Source: Acidobacteriota bacterium (lineage in GTDB: Bacteria; Acidobacteriota; Vicinamibacteria; Vicinamibacterales; UBA2999). Taken from it: a DNA stretch of 64,000 nucleotides. The stretch covers positions 124,001 through 188,000 of the forward strand of contig JAKFYH010000013.1 in assembly GCA_021730945.1 (NCBI GenBank), read 5' to 3'. Each line of letters starts with the position of its first letter. The stretch's first letter is position 1. The notes below the pieces were generated by a model. That model worked only from the letters and a program-made list of their open reading frames with translations. It was not told the DNA's origin and searched no databases. The translations under genes and the position numbers were made by a program. Below are positions 42,889-52,313 of this stretch, piece by piece.

Positions 42889-44559
42889 GTGGCCAGCCGC
42901 TCCGCCGTTCGCCTGCCTCCCTGGTGGCTCGCATGGCCGCTGGCCATTGGCGCCGTGGTCTTGCTCAACCAGTCGCTCACCTTCGCCAATATCTGGCCGA
43001 CCCCGAAGATCGAATGGCAGTACGCCCTCTCGGTTGAGTGCGCCGCGGCCGTCCTGATCCTGGCCATGGTCAGTGGGCGCCTGCGCGGCCTGGCCCGGCG
43101 GATCCTCCCGGCAGTGTGGCTGCTGCTGGTGGCCGGGCACTACATGGACGTCACCGCGCCCGGGCTCTACGGGCGCCCCTTCAATCTCTATTGGGACTCC
43201 GCGCACCTCGGCAACGTGGCGGCCATGCTGGCGCAATCGGCGCCCCTGTGGCTGGTGGTAGCGGCGGTCGTTGGCGCGTTACTCGCGCTGGGCGCGGCAG
43301 CGGTGGCCAGCCACGTGACCATCGGCTGGCTGGCGGCCGGCATGGAGCACCCGCGGCTGCGGGCGACGCTCAGCGCCTCGGCGATCGCGGTGATCGTGCT
43401 GTTTACCGGCCAGCAGCTCACCGGCCCCGCGATCGGCCCGTTGGCATTCGCGGACCCCGTCACGCCCAGCTATGCGCGCCAGGCGCGGTCGGTCCTCGCC
43501 ATGATGGGCCCTGGCGCCGTGGCGCCGGCCCTTCCTGCCAGTCCTGCCGCGTTGGCATCGCCACTCGACGGTCTGGACGGCGCCGACGTGCTGCTGGTGT
43601 TCGTGGAGTCGTACGGCGCCATCACGTTCGAAACGCCGGCGTTTCTGCCGGTGATGGCGGAGGCTCGCGCCGAGGTCGTGGCGGCGGCTCAGGACACCGG
43701 CAAGCAAGTGGTCTCGGCGTTTGTCGACTCGCCCACCTTCGGCGCCTCGTCCTGGCTGGCGCACCTGACGCTGCTGACCGGTGTCGACGTGCGCGACCCC
43801 TATTCGTATCAACGGCTGATGACCGAGTCGCGCGACACGTTGGTCAAGGCCTTCGCGCGGCGCGGCTATCGCACTGTTGCCGTGATGCCGGGCATGCGCC
43901 AACCGTGGCCCGAAGGCGCGTTTTACGGTTTCGACACCATCTACGGACGCGACCTGCTCGAATATCGGGGACCCGAGTTTGGATGGTGGAGCATTCCCGA
44001 CCAGTTCGCGCTGGCCAGGCTCGACGCGCTCGAAACCCGGAAGCCGGCGCGCGCGCCGCTCTTCGTGGTGTTCCCCACCAGCACCACCCACGCGCCGTTC
44101 GGACCGGTGGCGCCGTATCTGTCGGACTGGTCGAGGGTACTCAGGCCTGACGCCTACGATCCCGGCGAAGTCTCGCGCATCCTGAGCCGGCCGCTCGAAT
44201 GGACCAACCTGTCGGCCGACTACGGCCATGCCATGGCCTACGAGTTCACGACGTTTGCCGGTTACTTGCGCCAGCGCGCCAACGACGACCTGGTGATGAT
44301 CCTGATCGGCGACCACCAACCACCCGCCGCCGTGTCAGGCAAGGACGCGTCGTGGTCGGTGCCCGTGCACGTGATCACCAATCGATCTCACGTCATCGAG
44401 CAGTTGCAGGCGCGCGGTTTCACGACCGGTCTCACGCCGCGGCGTCCGGCCCTTGGCGGGATGCACGAGTTGGTGCCCATGCTGACCGGCGCCTTCGAAG
44501 CCTCACCGGGGCCGGTGAAGCCAGAGGTGCCGAACGTCGAGGGCGAACGACCACGCTAA
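42889..44559 (+). CDS. Alkaline-phosphatase-superfamily membrane enzyme (LtaS-like)
   Basis: 556 residues. Several N-terminal membrane segments (about 14-185) are followed by a sulfatase/alkaline-phosphatase-type domain. Motifs are VFVESYG near 235, with Glu-Ser-Tyr as the metal/nucleophile neighbourhood, FGASSWLAHLTLL (Ser as the possible nucleophile), and LIGDHQPPAA as the distal metal site. Such enzymes move phospho-alcohol groups on the cell surface. GTG 42889 starts one nucleotide after ribA. The 3' end overlaps the convergent CDP-alcohol phosphatidyltransferase gene by 57 nt. Surface decoration of a lipid or glycan is inferred. Confidence 0.75.
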   Translation: MASRSAVRLPPWWLAWPLAIGAVVLLNQSLTFANIWPTPKIEWQYALSVECAAAVLILAMVSGRLRGLARRILPAVWLLLVAGHYMDVTAPGLYGRPFNLYWDSAHLGNVAAMLAQSAPLWLVVAAVVGALLALGAAAVASHVTIGWLAAGMEHPRLRATLSASAIAVIVLFTGQQLTGPAIGPLAFADPVTPSYARQARSVLAMMGPGAVAPALPASPAALASPLDGLDGADVLLVFVESYGAITFETPAFLPVMAEARAEVVAAAQDTGKQVVSAFVDSPTFGASSWLAHLTLLTGVDVRDPYSYQRLMTESRDTLVKAFARRGYRTVAVMPGMRQPWPEGAFYGFDTIYGRDLLEYRGPEFGWWSIPDQFALARLDALETRKPARAPLFVVFPTSTTHAPFGPVAPYLSDWSRVLRPDAYDPGEVSRILSRPLEWTNLSADYGHAMAYEFTTFAGYLRQRANDDLVMILIGDHQPPAAVSGKDASWSVPVHVITNRSHVIEQLQARGFTTGLTPRRPALGGMHELVPMLTGAFEASPGPVKPEVPNVEGERPR

Positions 44560-45219
44560 CGCCGCGAGCGTCACGCCCGCGACGATCGCGCTGGGCGGCG
44601 GCATCACGATCGGCGCCAGCGCCAGGCCGAGACCCGCCAACTGCGCGATCGCCACGGCCTTGCCACGAAAGGTCGACCGCAGCGGCCGGCCCAGCCACGA
44701 CAGCCGCCAACCGGCGGCCACGAAGGCGTAACGCATCAGGCCGCAACCAAGCACCCATGGACCGGCTTTGCCGAACTGCCACACCAGCACGCTCAGTACG
44801 AGGATGTGGAGCGCGTCGGTTTCCATGTCGAAGCGGGCGCCGAAAGGGCTGGCCATCCCACTGCGACGTGCCAGCCAGCCATCCACGCCGTCGAGGGCGG
44901 CCATCGCCGCCGTGACGCCCACCACCACCCACGCGACCATCGCCGGCACCTCCAGCCACGGCGCCAGCGCCAGGCTGGCCAGCAGCGCCACGAACATCGC
45001 CCGCACCATCGTCACCAGGTTGGCCGCGCCAAGCCTGGGGAAGGGATGGCCGGATCCCATCGTGGTGATGGCCACGCTCATCATCCCGATGAAGATGGCG
45101 GCGGCCACGAACGGTTGGGTGGAGCTGACGCCCATTGCCGGAGCCGCCATCAGGCCGATCGCCATCACGCCCAGCGCGCCAACCGCGGCCACACCAACAA
45201 GATTCGCGCGAGGCGGCAT
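44503..45219 (-). CDS. CDP-alcohol phosphatidyltransferase family protein
   Basis: 238 residues with several hydrophobic helices. The family signature is intact: DGVDGWLARRSGMASPFGARFDMETDA, that is D-G-x2-D-x-(A)R-x8-(G)x3-D-x3-D in form. Enzymes of this family join a CDP-activated alcohol to a second alcohol within the membrane. It is divergent from the dehydrogenase operon and overlaps the membrane phosphatase-like gene by 57 nt at the 3' end. ATG 45219 is used; GTG 45225 is possible. A lipid-linkage step for the cluster product is inferred. Confidence 0.85.
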   Translation of the reverse strand: MPPRANLVGVAAVGALGVMAIGLMAAPAMGVSSTQPFVAAAIFIGMMSVAITTMGSGHPFPRLGAANLVTMVRAMFVALLASLALAPWLEVPAMVAWVVVGVTAAMAALDGVDGWLARRSGMASPFGARFDMETDALHILVLSVLVWQFGKAGPWVLGCGLMRYAFVAAGWRLSWLGRPLRSTFRGKAVAIAQLAGLGLALAPIVMPPPSAIVAGVTLAALAWSFALDVRHLWLHRPR

Positions 45220-45256
45220 TGTCACGACCGGGTTACCGGGACACAATGAACGGCAC

Positions 45257-46228
<972 letters not shown>

Positions 46229-46260
46229 TCGGCTCACGAAGATGTTTGAAGGAGACTGCA

Positions 46261-46671
46261 ATGTATAGCGTGACCGTGCGCGATCACATGATGATCGCGC
46301 ACAGCTTCAAGGGCGACGTGTTTGGGCCGGCGCAACGCCTGCACGGCGCCACCTACGTGGTCGACGCGGAATTCCGCCGCCCCGCTCTCGACGCCGACGG
46401 CATCGTCATCGACATCGGCCGCGCCGGCGACGTCCTCAAGCGCGTGCTGGGAGCGCTGAACTTCCAGAATCTGGACGAGGTGCCGGCCTTCGCGGGACAG
46501 AACACCACGACGGAGTTTCTGGCCAGGACGATCTTCGATCGCATGGTGGCCGCCATCCACGCCGGGGAACTCGGTCCCGGTGCCACCGGCGTCGAGCACA
46601 TCAAGATCACCCTGCACGAATCGCACGTCGCCTCTGCAGGGTTCGACGGCCGCGTCACCGGCACGCCCTGA
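46261..46671 (+). CDS. 6-pyruvoyl-tetrahydropterin synthase homologue with altered active site
   Basis: 136 residues, the size of the PTPS family. The family shape is clear: [31 protein letters not shown] and a C-terminal [15 protein letters not shown]. Zinc ligands expected from the family are His14 and His28, but the third (usually HGH) is Ala30 here. The catalytic Cys normally found about six residues ahead of the HGH motif is replaced by Gly22. GAAGGAG at 46247-46253 fixes the start. The context of GTP cyclohydrolase II and a RibD-like reductase suggests a pterin-like substrate, though the missing residues indicate a different reaction or a non-canonical metal site. Confidence 0.82.
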   Translation: MYSVTVRDHMMIAHSFKGDVFGPAQRLHGATYVVDAEFRRPALDADGIVIDIGRAGDVLKRVLGALNFQNLDEVPAFAGQNTTTEFLARTIFDRMVAAIHAGELGPGATGVEHIKITLHESHVASAGFDGRVTGTP

Positions 46672-46672
46672 C

Positions 46673-47728
46673 GTGCGATCGATCGCTTTCCTCGTGGCCG
46701 GGCCGCTCGAGACACGCTCTGGCGGATCCATCTACAACCGCCGCATCGCCGAAGGCCTGCGCCGGCTCGGATGGCAGGTGGAGGTCCGGGAACTGGAAGC
46801 GAGCTTTCCTTGCCCGACGGCCGCCGCGCAGCACACGGCCGCCAACGTGCTGGGCGGACTTGCCGATGGCACAACCGTGGTGGTTGACGGCCTGGCCTAC
46901 GGCGCCATGCCAGAACTCGCGGAGCGCCACGGCGCGCGCTTGCGTTTTGTCCCGATCGTGCACCTGCCGCTCGGCGCCGACGTCAATGTGGATGCCGCGA
47001 CCGCGGCCCGCCTCAACGCCGGTGAGCAGCGCGCCCTGGCGCACGCCGCCGTGGCGGTCGTCACCGGAGCCGCGGCCATTGGGCTGATGACCGCCCTTGG
47101 CCTGACCGCGCCACGCCTCTTCTTGGTGGAACCGGGAACCAACGCGGCGCCACTCGCCGCTGGATCGGGTTCGGCCATCGTGCACCTGCTGACGGTCGCA
47201 TCGGTGCATGCGGGCAAGGGTCACGAGACGCTGATCGCGGCGCTGGCCGGCGTTCCGGCACGCGATTGGCATCTCACCTGCGCCGGCAGCTTGACCCGGG
47301 ACCCGGCGACGGTGGCGCGCGTCCGCGCGGCGATCGCGCACCACGGGCTCGGCGATCACATTGATCTGGTCGGCGAGCTCGACGCGCACGCCACGGGTGA
47401 CGCTTATCACGCCGCTGACGTGTTCGTGCTGGCGACCCGGCAGGAGACCTATGGCATGGCGGTGGCCGAAGCGCTGGCACGCGGTCTCCCGGTGATCGGC
47501 ACGGCCACCGGCGCCATCCCGTCGCTCTTGCACGACGGTGCCGGGCTGGTCGTCGCACCGGACAACCCGGACGCTCTGGCCGTAGCGCTGACCAGGGTCA
47601 TCACCGACGCCGGCCTGCGCGCGGCTCTCGCCGCCGGCGCGCGGCAGGCGCGGAGCCGACTGCGAGACTGGAGCCACGCCTCGGCCGCATTCGCGGCGGT
47701 ATTGGAGACGATCGACGTTCATGGATGA
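46673..47728 (+). CDS. GT4-family glycosyltransferase
   Basis: 351 residues. GT-B features are FLVAGPLETRSGGSIYN at the start and the C-terminal GT1 signature VLATRQETYGMAVAEALARGLP, with Glu in TRQETYGM. GTG 46673 overlaps the PTPS stop (GACGTG) and the downstream methyltransferase starts eight nucleotides inside its end. In this operon it probably adds a sugar to the GTP-derived intermediate or its lipid carrier; donor unknown. Confidence 0.85.
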   Translation: MRSIAFLVAGPLETRSGGSIYNRRIAEGLRRLGWQVEVRELEASFPCPTAAAQHTAANVLGGLADGTTVVVDGLAYGAMPELAERHGARLRFVPIVHLPLGADVNVDAATAARLNAGEQRALAHAAVAVVTGAAAIGLMTALGLTAPRLFLVEPGTNAAPLAAGSGSAIVHLLTVASVHAGKGHETLIAALAGVPARDWHLTCAGSLTRDPATVARVRAAIAHHGLGDHIDLVGELDAHATGDAYHAADVFVLATRQETYGMAVAEALARGLPVIGTATGAIPSLLHDGAGLVVAPDNPDALAVALTRVITDAGLRAALAAGARQARSRLRDWSHASAAFAAVLETIDVHG

Positions 47729-48605
47729 ATCGCTTTCGGAATGGCTGCGGCTGCGCGAACGCGCCGACGAGCGCGCCAGGGCGGCGGCATTGGTCCAGGC
47801 CGTCGCGGCGGTCCTGCCCTCAGATCGGCCGGTGCGCATGCTCGACCTCGCCACCGGCGCCGGTTCCAACCTCCGCTACCTGATCGAACGCCTGCCGCCA
47901 CGGCAGCAGTGGACGGTGGTGGACCGCAGTCCCCTCCTGCTTGATGCGCTGATCGAACGGACCGCGGCCTGGGCCGCCTCGCGCGGGCACACGGTGGCCA
48001 TCGCCGGCCGCGGACTCGCCATCAGCGGGCACCAGCTGGATTGCCGCATTGAAACGCAGCCGGTCGACCTGGCAGCGCTCGACGATCCATCCCTGTTCGC
48101 CGGCCGCGACCTGGTCACCGCGTCGGCCCTGCTCGACCTGGTGTCGGCCACCTGGCTGCGGGCCCTGTCGGCGCACTGCGCGTCCGCCGGCAGTGCGGCA
48201 CTCTTCACGCTGACTTACGATGGCCGGTCGAGCTGCACGCCGCGTGAAGCCGAAGATGAGCAGGTGCGCGAGCTGATGAACGCGCACCAGTTACGAGACA
48301 AGGGCTTGGGGGGACCCGCCGAGGGGCCGCGCGCGACGGCCTGTGCCGAGCGCTGCCTCACCGAAGCCGGCTTCCGCGTCACGCTGGCGCAAAGCGACTG
48401 GGTGCTCGATGTCGACGAAGCCGCAATGCAACGCGAGTTGATTCGTGGGTGGTGGCAGGCTGCGGTCGAAATGGCTCCGGCACTGGAAGGCGGGCTGACC
48501 GGCTGGTTATCGCGGCGGCTCACACATATCGACGCGGGACACTCGCGCCTGACCGTGGGCCACTACGACCTGGCGGCGCTGCCTGGCATCGGCCGCGGTC
48601 GCTAG
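47721..48605 (+). CDS. Class I SAM-dependent methyltransferase
   Basis: 294 residues. Motif I is MLDLATGAGSNLRYL near residue 40 and the acidic motif II is WTVVDRS. The C-terminal part has no extra recognisable domain. It overlaps the GT4 gene by eight nucleotides, and its stop codon overlaps that of the convergent RibD-type gene within the palindrome CTAG. An O- or N-methylation step in the cluster pathway is inferred. Confidence 0.82.
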   Translation: MDESLSEWLRLRERADERARAAALVQAVAAVLPSDRPVRMLDLATGAGSNLRYLIERLPPRQQWTVVDRSPLLLDALIERTAAWAASRGHTVAIAGRGLAISGHQLDCRIETQPVDLAALDDPSLFAGRDLVTASALLDLVSATWLRALSAHCASAGSAALFTLTYDGRSSCTPREAEDEQVRELMNAHQLRDKGLGGPAEGPRATACAERCLTEAGFRVTLAQSDWVLDVDEAAMQRELIRGWWQAAVEMAPALEGGLTGWLSRRLTHIDAGHSRLTVGHYDLAALPGIGRGR

Positions 48606-49570
48606 ATGATGCGCGTGACCGCGGCCCCCTCGGCGGCGCGGCCGGGGTCGTCCGTGCGCAGGTCGCAGTCAAACAGCACGTCGCCACCCATGCGGTAGAC
48701 GCGGTTGGCCGGCCGGCGGCAGTCGCGCAGCCGTTCGGGCGCCGGCAGTCGGATGGCCGGCCGGCCGTTGCCGATCAGAACCGGCGCCAGGGTGATCTGC
48801 AGGCGGTCCAGCAAGCCGGCCTCCAGGAACGCCGACACCGTGACACCGCCGCCTTCCACGAAGATGCGCGCGCACCCGCGGGTACGCAAGGCGGCCACCA
48901 GTTCACCGGCGGCGGCACCGGCGGCCTCCGATTCGAGTCCCACGATCGTGGCCGTGCCGACGAGGTCTTCGCCGGCGGCGATGCGGGCCCGGCCGCACAG
49001 GTACAGCGTCGGTGCCGCCAGGTCGACAAACACCCGCGCCGACGGTTCCAGCCGGCGCTCTGGATCGAGAATCACCCGCAGGGGATTCGGGCCACTCACC
49101 CGCCGCGTGGTCAATTGCGGGTCGTCCGCGGCCACCGTTCCGGCACCCACCACCACGGCGTCGCACAGCGCACGCAGGCGGTGCATGTGCACGAGGTTGT
49201 CGTCGCCGGTGACAAACTGCGAGTCGCCGGAATGAGTGGCGATGAAGCCGTCGAGGCTTTGGCCCAGGTGGCCCACGGTGATCGGCCGCGCCGGTGTGGC
49301 GCTGCAGATTGGCAGGTAGAGATCCACCAGGCCGGCGCGCGGATCGTCCGCGGGCAACAGCGATTCCCAGCCGGAGCCCGGATGCCAGGCCAGCGCGGCT
49401 CCAGGGTGTCCGCCGGCCACCGGATGCAGCCGCCCGGTCTCGTCAGGCGCAAAGACCTGGGCGCGGCCGGCGCGATCGAGCTCGGCCGCAGCATCGGCCG
49501 CCGACTGCACCAGCGGCCACGCCGCCTCGGCCGCGATGCCGTGTTGCGGCGCGGTCAGCTCAACCGCCAC
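48602..49570 (-). CDS. RibD C-terminal-type reductase
   Basis: 322 residues. Residues about 95-310 match the RibD reductase/DHFR-like domain: ITVGHLGQSLDGFIATHSGDSQFV, DAVVVGAGTVAADDPQL and FVEGGGVTVSAFLEAGLLD. The usual N-terminal deaminase domain of RibD is missing and replaced by about 90 residues of unknown, non-catalytic sequence. The family reduces the ribosyl side chain of the diaminopyrimidine made by RibA, using NADPH. It converges with the methyltransferase, ending within CTAG. GTG 49570 is the chosen start. Confidence 0.85.
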   Translation of the reverse strand: MAVELTAPQHGIAAEAAWPLVQSAADAAAELDRAGRAQVFAPDETGRLHPVAGGHPGAALAWHPGSGWESLLPADDPRAGLVDLYLPICSATPARPITVGHLGQSLDGFIATHSGDSQFVTGDDNLVHMHRLRALCDAVVVGAGTVAADDPQLTTRRVSGPNPLRVILDPERRLEPSARVFVDLAAPTLYLCGRARIAAGEDLVGTATIVGLESEAAGAAAGELVAALRTRGCARIFVEGGGVTVSAFLEAGLLDRLQITLAPVLIGNGRPAIRLPAPERLRDCRRPANRVYRMGGDVLFDCDLRTDDPGRAAEGAAVTRII

Positions 49571-49675
49571 TACGGGTACCCTCAGCCTGTGTCAGCGCTG
49601 CTCGCTCGTGCCGGATCATGCCCCGTCACTATGTCACCAAGACCGGCGCCTGCCAAGACAGCGAACCCGCCACGC

Positions 49676-50083
49676 TCAGCCGATCGCGCGGCGATCCTTC
49701 AGCCGCAACCACCCGCTGGCGATGCGATAGATCGCCCAGCACCCCAGCACGAAGAATCCCACCGCCCAGATGGCGAACCCGATCAGCACTATCGCCAGCA
49801 GCAGGCCAGTCAGGAAGATGCCGCACGCCAGCGCCATGGCGATCCAGAACGTGCTGATTTGCCAGGAGAAGTGCGACTCGAGCCACGTACCGCGCGCGTC
49901 GCCCCGCTTCACGTAGTTGATGATCACCGCGATGATCGACGGCCATCCGAACAGGAACGTGCCGACGACGCTGGCTGCCCCGAGAGCGCCGATCGCCAGG
50001 CCAAGCGCATGCAGACCGTAGGTGACGTGAGTGATCGTCACGAGCGACGGGTCGGGCTCACGAACAACGTTCGCATCGGTCAT
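49676..50083 (-). CDS. DUF4870-like integral membrane protein
   Basis: 135 residues with three to four hydrophobic segments (TYGLHALGLAIGALGAAS, FGWPSIIAVIINYVKRG and a long C-terminal pair). The pattern of a helix, NYVKRGDARGTWLESH loop, and two helices matches the small DUF4870/COG3671 group. GAAGGAG sits at good spacing before ATG 50083. Function unknown. Confidence 0.75.
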   Translation of the reverse strand: MTDANVVREPDPSLVTITHVTYGLHALGLAIGALGAASVVGTFLFGWPSIIAVIINYVKRGDARGTWLESHFSWQISTFWIAMALACGIFLTGLLLAIVLIGFAIWAVGFFVLGCWAIYRIASGWLRLKDRRAIG

Positions 50084-50135
50084 CGTCAGGCTCCTTCTGT
50101 GTCGCGACAGTCATGGGGGTGTGGCGACCACACCG

Positions 50136-51581
50136 TCAGAATCGAACGACGTTCTCAATCAACCAGTAGTAGAGACGCGTGCCGCTGAAGCTGTGCCTGG
50201 CGACCGGGCCGGCCCACATGGTGGCGGCATACCCGTTGATCGACCAGTACTTCCGAATCGGCACGTCCACCATACCCTCGAGCACCGTGCCGAGCCGCGT
50301 CTCGCCACCAGACGGCCGGCCCGAATACCCGAAGTATCGCCCGTCGCCGGCGGTGGCGCCGCTGCCTTGATACCAGCGGTCGCCCGCGCTGGCAAGACCA
50401 AGCGCATGTAATTCGATACGCGTCTTTACCCTCCGGGGTTCAAACCACGCCTGCACGAACACGTCGCGCAAATTCATTTGTGCGTAGGTCGACGACAGCG
50501 CGTAGCTCCGCGACGAGGGCAGCATGGAGAAGAACGTGCCATGGCGGCCGTCGTTCGGATCACGATCGCCAGACGCCCACAGGTACCCGGCGCGCAGCCA
50601 TGGCGCGCCGGCCGCGCCGGTCCAGCGATGTCCGATCTCCGCCGCGACGCTGGCGGCACGTTGCGGCTGCCCGTACCACGAGCCGGCCTGCGCCGCGCCC
50701 CACACCACGGCATCCAGTTCGCCGCGGCCGGTCTTCACGATGCGAGCGTGAGACCCACCGATCGCGGTGACCGTGACATCAACCGGCCGGTCGGGCGCAC
50801 CGGTGTTGTCGACCACGCGCGCCATGGCGCGGCGATCGCGGTAGGCGGTGACAAACGCCTGCGACTGGGCCGTGGCGCCCTTCCCGGTGAGCGACCCGGT
50901 GGCCAGTTGCACGTTGGGCATCGAGAGGTTGGCCGACTCCTCGAAGCCGCCTTGCGTCGGCACGAACAGTGCCGCCGTGGTGTGCCAGCGTGGACGATCG
51001 ACGTCCACCCGCACGCCGTCGAATCGGCGCTGGTAGTGCGACCACTCGAAGTTGCCCACCAGGCGCGAGTGCAGCCGCTCGCGGGTGAGCCGTGCGAGCG
51101 AGGCCGTAGCCGGCGCCGATTCGGCGCCCGAGGCAAACTGCATGCGGCCAAGGGTTACCGAGGCTCCTCCGCGTGACGACTTGACCGTGAGCGCCAGCTC
51201 GCTCAAGTACAACTGATAGCTGTAGGACACGCCGGTTGCGGCAAAGTAGAACGCGCCGCTGCCCAACCCGCCGGGGCCGATGGCCTGGGACGGCAGGTTC
51301 TCGAGCCGCACATAGTTGAAGGCTGCGCCGAGGCCGAACCGCGGGCCCTCGGCGCGAACGCCAAGATCGACCCGGTCGGCGAGGAACGTGTAGCGGGGAT
51401 GGCCAACGGGATCGGCCGGCGCCTGGAGGTCGACTCGAGGCGTGAAGAACGACCACGACTCGACGCGGGTCACGTTGGCGAGCGTGGCGGTGACGTTGGG
51501 GGGTTCTTGCGCGAGTGCCTGGGTGCTAACGGCAACCACGAAGGACGCGAAGCACACGAAGGCAGCTCTGGACCTGTCCAA
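50136..51581 (-). CDS. Outer-membrane beta-barrel, alginate-export-like
   Basis: About 481 residues from TTG 51581. A signal peptide (RAAFVCFASFVVAVSTQALAQ) is followed by alternating strands and a C-terminal NVVRF, the closing pattern of outer-membrane barrels. Strand blocks such as FSWSHYQRRFDGVRVDV-like and GYLWASGDRDPNDG resemble the alginate-export family. The start is uncertain: the frame extends upstream without a normal start codon before the sod gene, and TTG is the only candidate near the signal peptide. The signal-peptide core is encoded by the repeat at 51535-51614. Transport substrate unknown. Confidence 0.72.
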   Translation of the reverse strand: MDRSRAAFVCFASFVVAVSTQALAQEPPNVTATLANVTRVESWSFFTPRVDLQAPADPVGHPRYTFLADRVDLGVRAEGPRFGLGAAFNYVRLENLPSQAIGPGGLGSGAFYFAATGVSYSYQLYLSELALTVKSSRGGASVTLGRMQFASGAESAPATASLARLTRERLHSRLVGNFEWSHYQRRFDGVRVDVDRPRWHTTAALFVPTQGGFEESANLSMPNVQLATGSLTGKGATAQSQAFVTAYRDRRAMARVVDNTGAPDRPVDVTVTAIGGSHARIVKTGRGELDAVVWGAAQAGSWYGQPQRAASVAAEIGHRWTGAAGAPWLRAGYLWASGDRDPNDGRHGTFFSMLPSSRSYALSSTYAQMNLRDVFVQAWFEPRRVKTRIELHALGLASAGDRWYQGSGATAGDGRYFGYSGRPSGGETRLGTVLEGMVDVPIRKYWSINGYAATMWAGPVARHSFSGTRLYYWLIENVVRF

Positions 51582-51614
51582 GAGAGTCTTCGTGACGTTC
51601 GCGTCTTTCGTGGC
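51535..51614. repeat. CACGAAGG-family inverted repeat inside a signal-peptide coding region
   Basis: The arm at 51536-51563 is the near-complement of 51586-51614, and encloses about 22 nt. On the minus strand the first arm encodes FVCFASFVV of the barrel's signal peptide. Positions 51535-51561 are identical, on the opposite strand, to 27 bases at 56694-56720 in the btuF gene. Confidence 0.8.
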
Positions 51615-51622
51615 TGATCTCC

Positions 51623-52225
51623 CTAGCCCTTGAGCCGCTTGTTGACTTCCGCCCAGTTGACCACGTTCCACCACGCGCCCAGGTAGTCGGGGCGGCGGTT
51701 CTGGTACTTCAGGTAGTAGGCGTGTTCCCACACGTCGATGCCGAGGATGGCCTTCTTGCCTTCCATCAGCGGGTTGTCCTGGTTCGGCGTGCTCGTGACT
51801 TCGAGCTTGCCGCCGTTGTCGATCACCCAGGCCCAGCCGCTGCCAAAGCGGGTGGCGCCGGCCTGGTTGACCGCGGTCTTGAACTTCTCGAAATCACCAA
51901 AGGAACTGTTGATGGCCTCGGCCACCGCGCCAGTCGGCGCGCCACCGCCGCCGGGCGTCATCAGCGTCCAGAACAGCGAGTGGTTCCAGTGACCGCCGCC
52001 GTTGTTGCGCACGGCCCCCTTGATGTCGTCGGGCAGCCCGTTGACGCCCGTGATGAGGTCATCGAGGCTCTGGTTGTGCAGCTCGGGATGCTTGTCGAGC
52101 GCCGCGTTGAGGTTGTTGACATACGCCTGATGATGCTTGCCGTGGTGAATCTGCATCGTCTGGCTGTCGATGTGCGGTTCGAGCGCCGCCACATCGTAGG
52201 GCAGCGCCGGAAGTGAATGAGCCAT
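51623..52225 (-). CDS. Superoxide dismutase, Mn/Fe family
   Basis: 200 residues. All four metal ligands are in place: His27, His82 ([10 protein letters not shown]), Asp164 and His168 ([18 protein letters not shown]). It removes superoxide in the cytoplasm. Mn versus Fe cannot be told. GAGGG lies about seven nucleotides ahead of ATG 52225, inside the first unit of a 14-bp tandem repeat that also reaches the nadA end. Confidence 0.95.
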   Translation of the reverse strand: MAHSLPALPYDVAALEPHIDSQTMQIHHGKHHQAYVNNLNAALDKHPELHNQSLDDLITGVNGLPDDIKGAVRNNGGGHWNHSLFWTLMTPGGGGAPTGAVAEAINSSFGDFEKFKTAVNQAGATRFGSGWAWVIDNGGKLEVTSTPNQDNPLMEGKKAILGIDVWEHAYYLKYQNRRPDYLGAWWNVVNWAEVNKRLKG

Positions 52226-52229
52226 GTGA

Positions 52230-52313
52230 GAACCCTCGTGATGGAACCGTCGTGTTTGAACCGCCGTGTTTGAACCGTCGTGATCGAACCGTCGTGATCG
52301 AACCTACGTGATC
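52230..52313. repeat. Six tandem 14-bp repeats between nadA and sod
   Basis: Units of the form GAACCGTCGTGATC start at 52230, 52244, 52258, 52272, 52286 and 52300, with one to four differences between units. They fill the gap between the two minus-strand genes; the last unit contains the nadA stop codon and the first carries the sod Shine-Dalgarno. Copy-number change would alter the sod leader and the nadA tail. Confidence 0.85.

Noticed and set aside
52230-52313. CRISPR array in the 14-bp tandem repeats
   Set aside because: The units are directly adjacent with no spacers.
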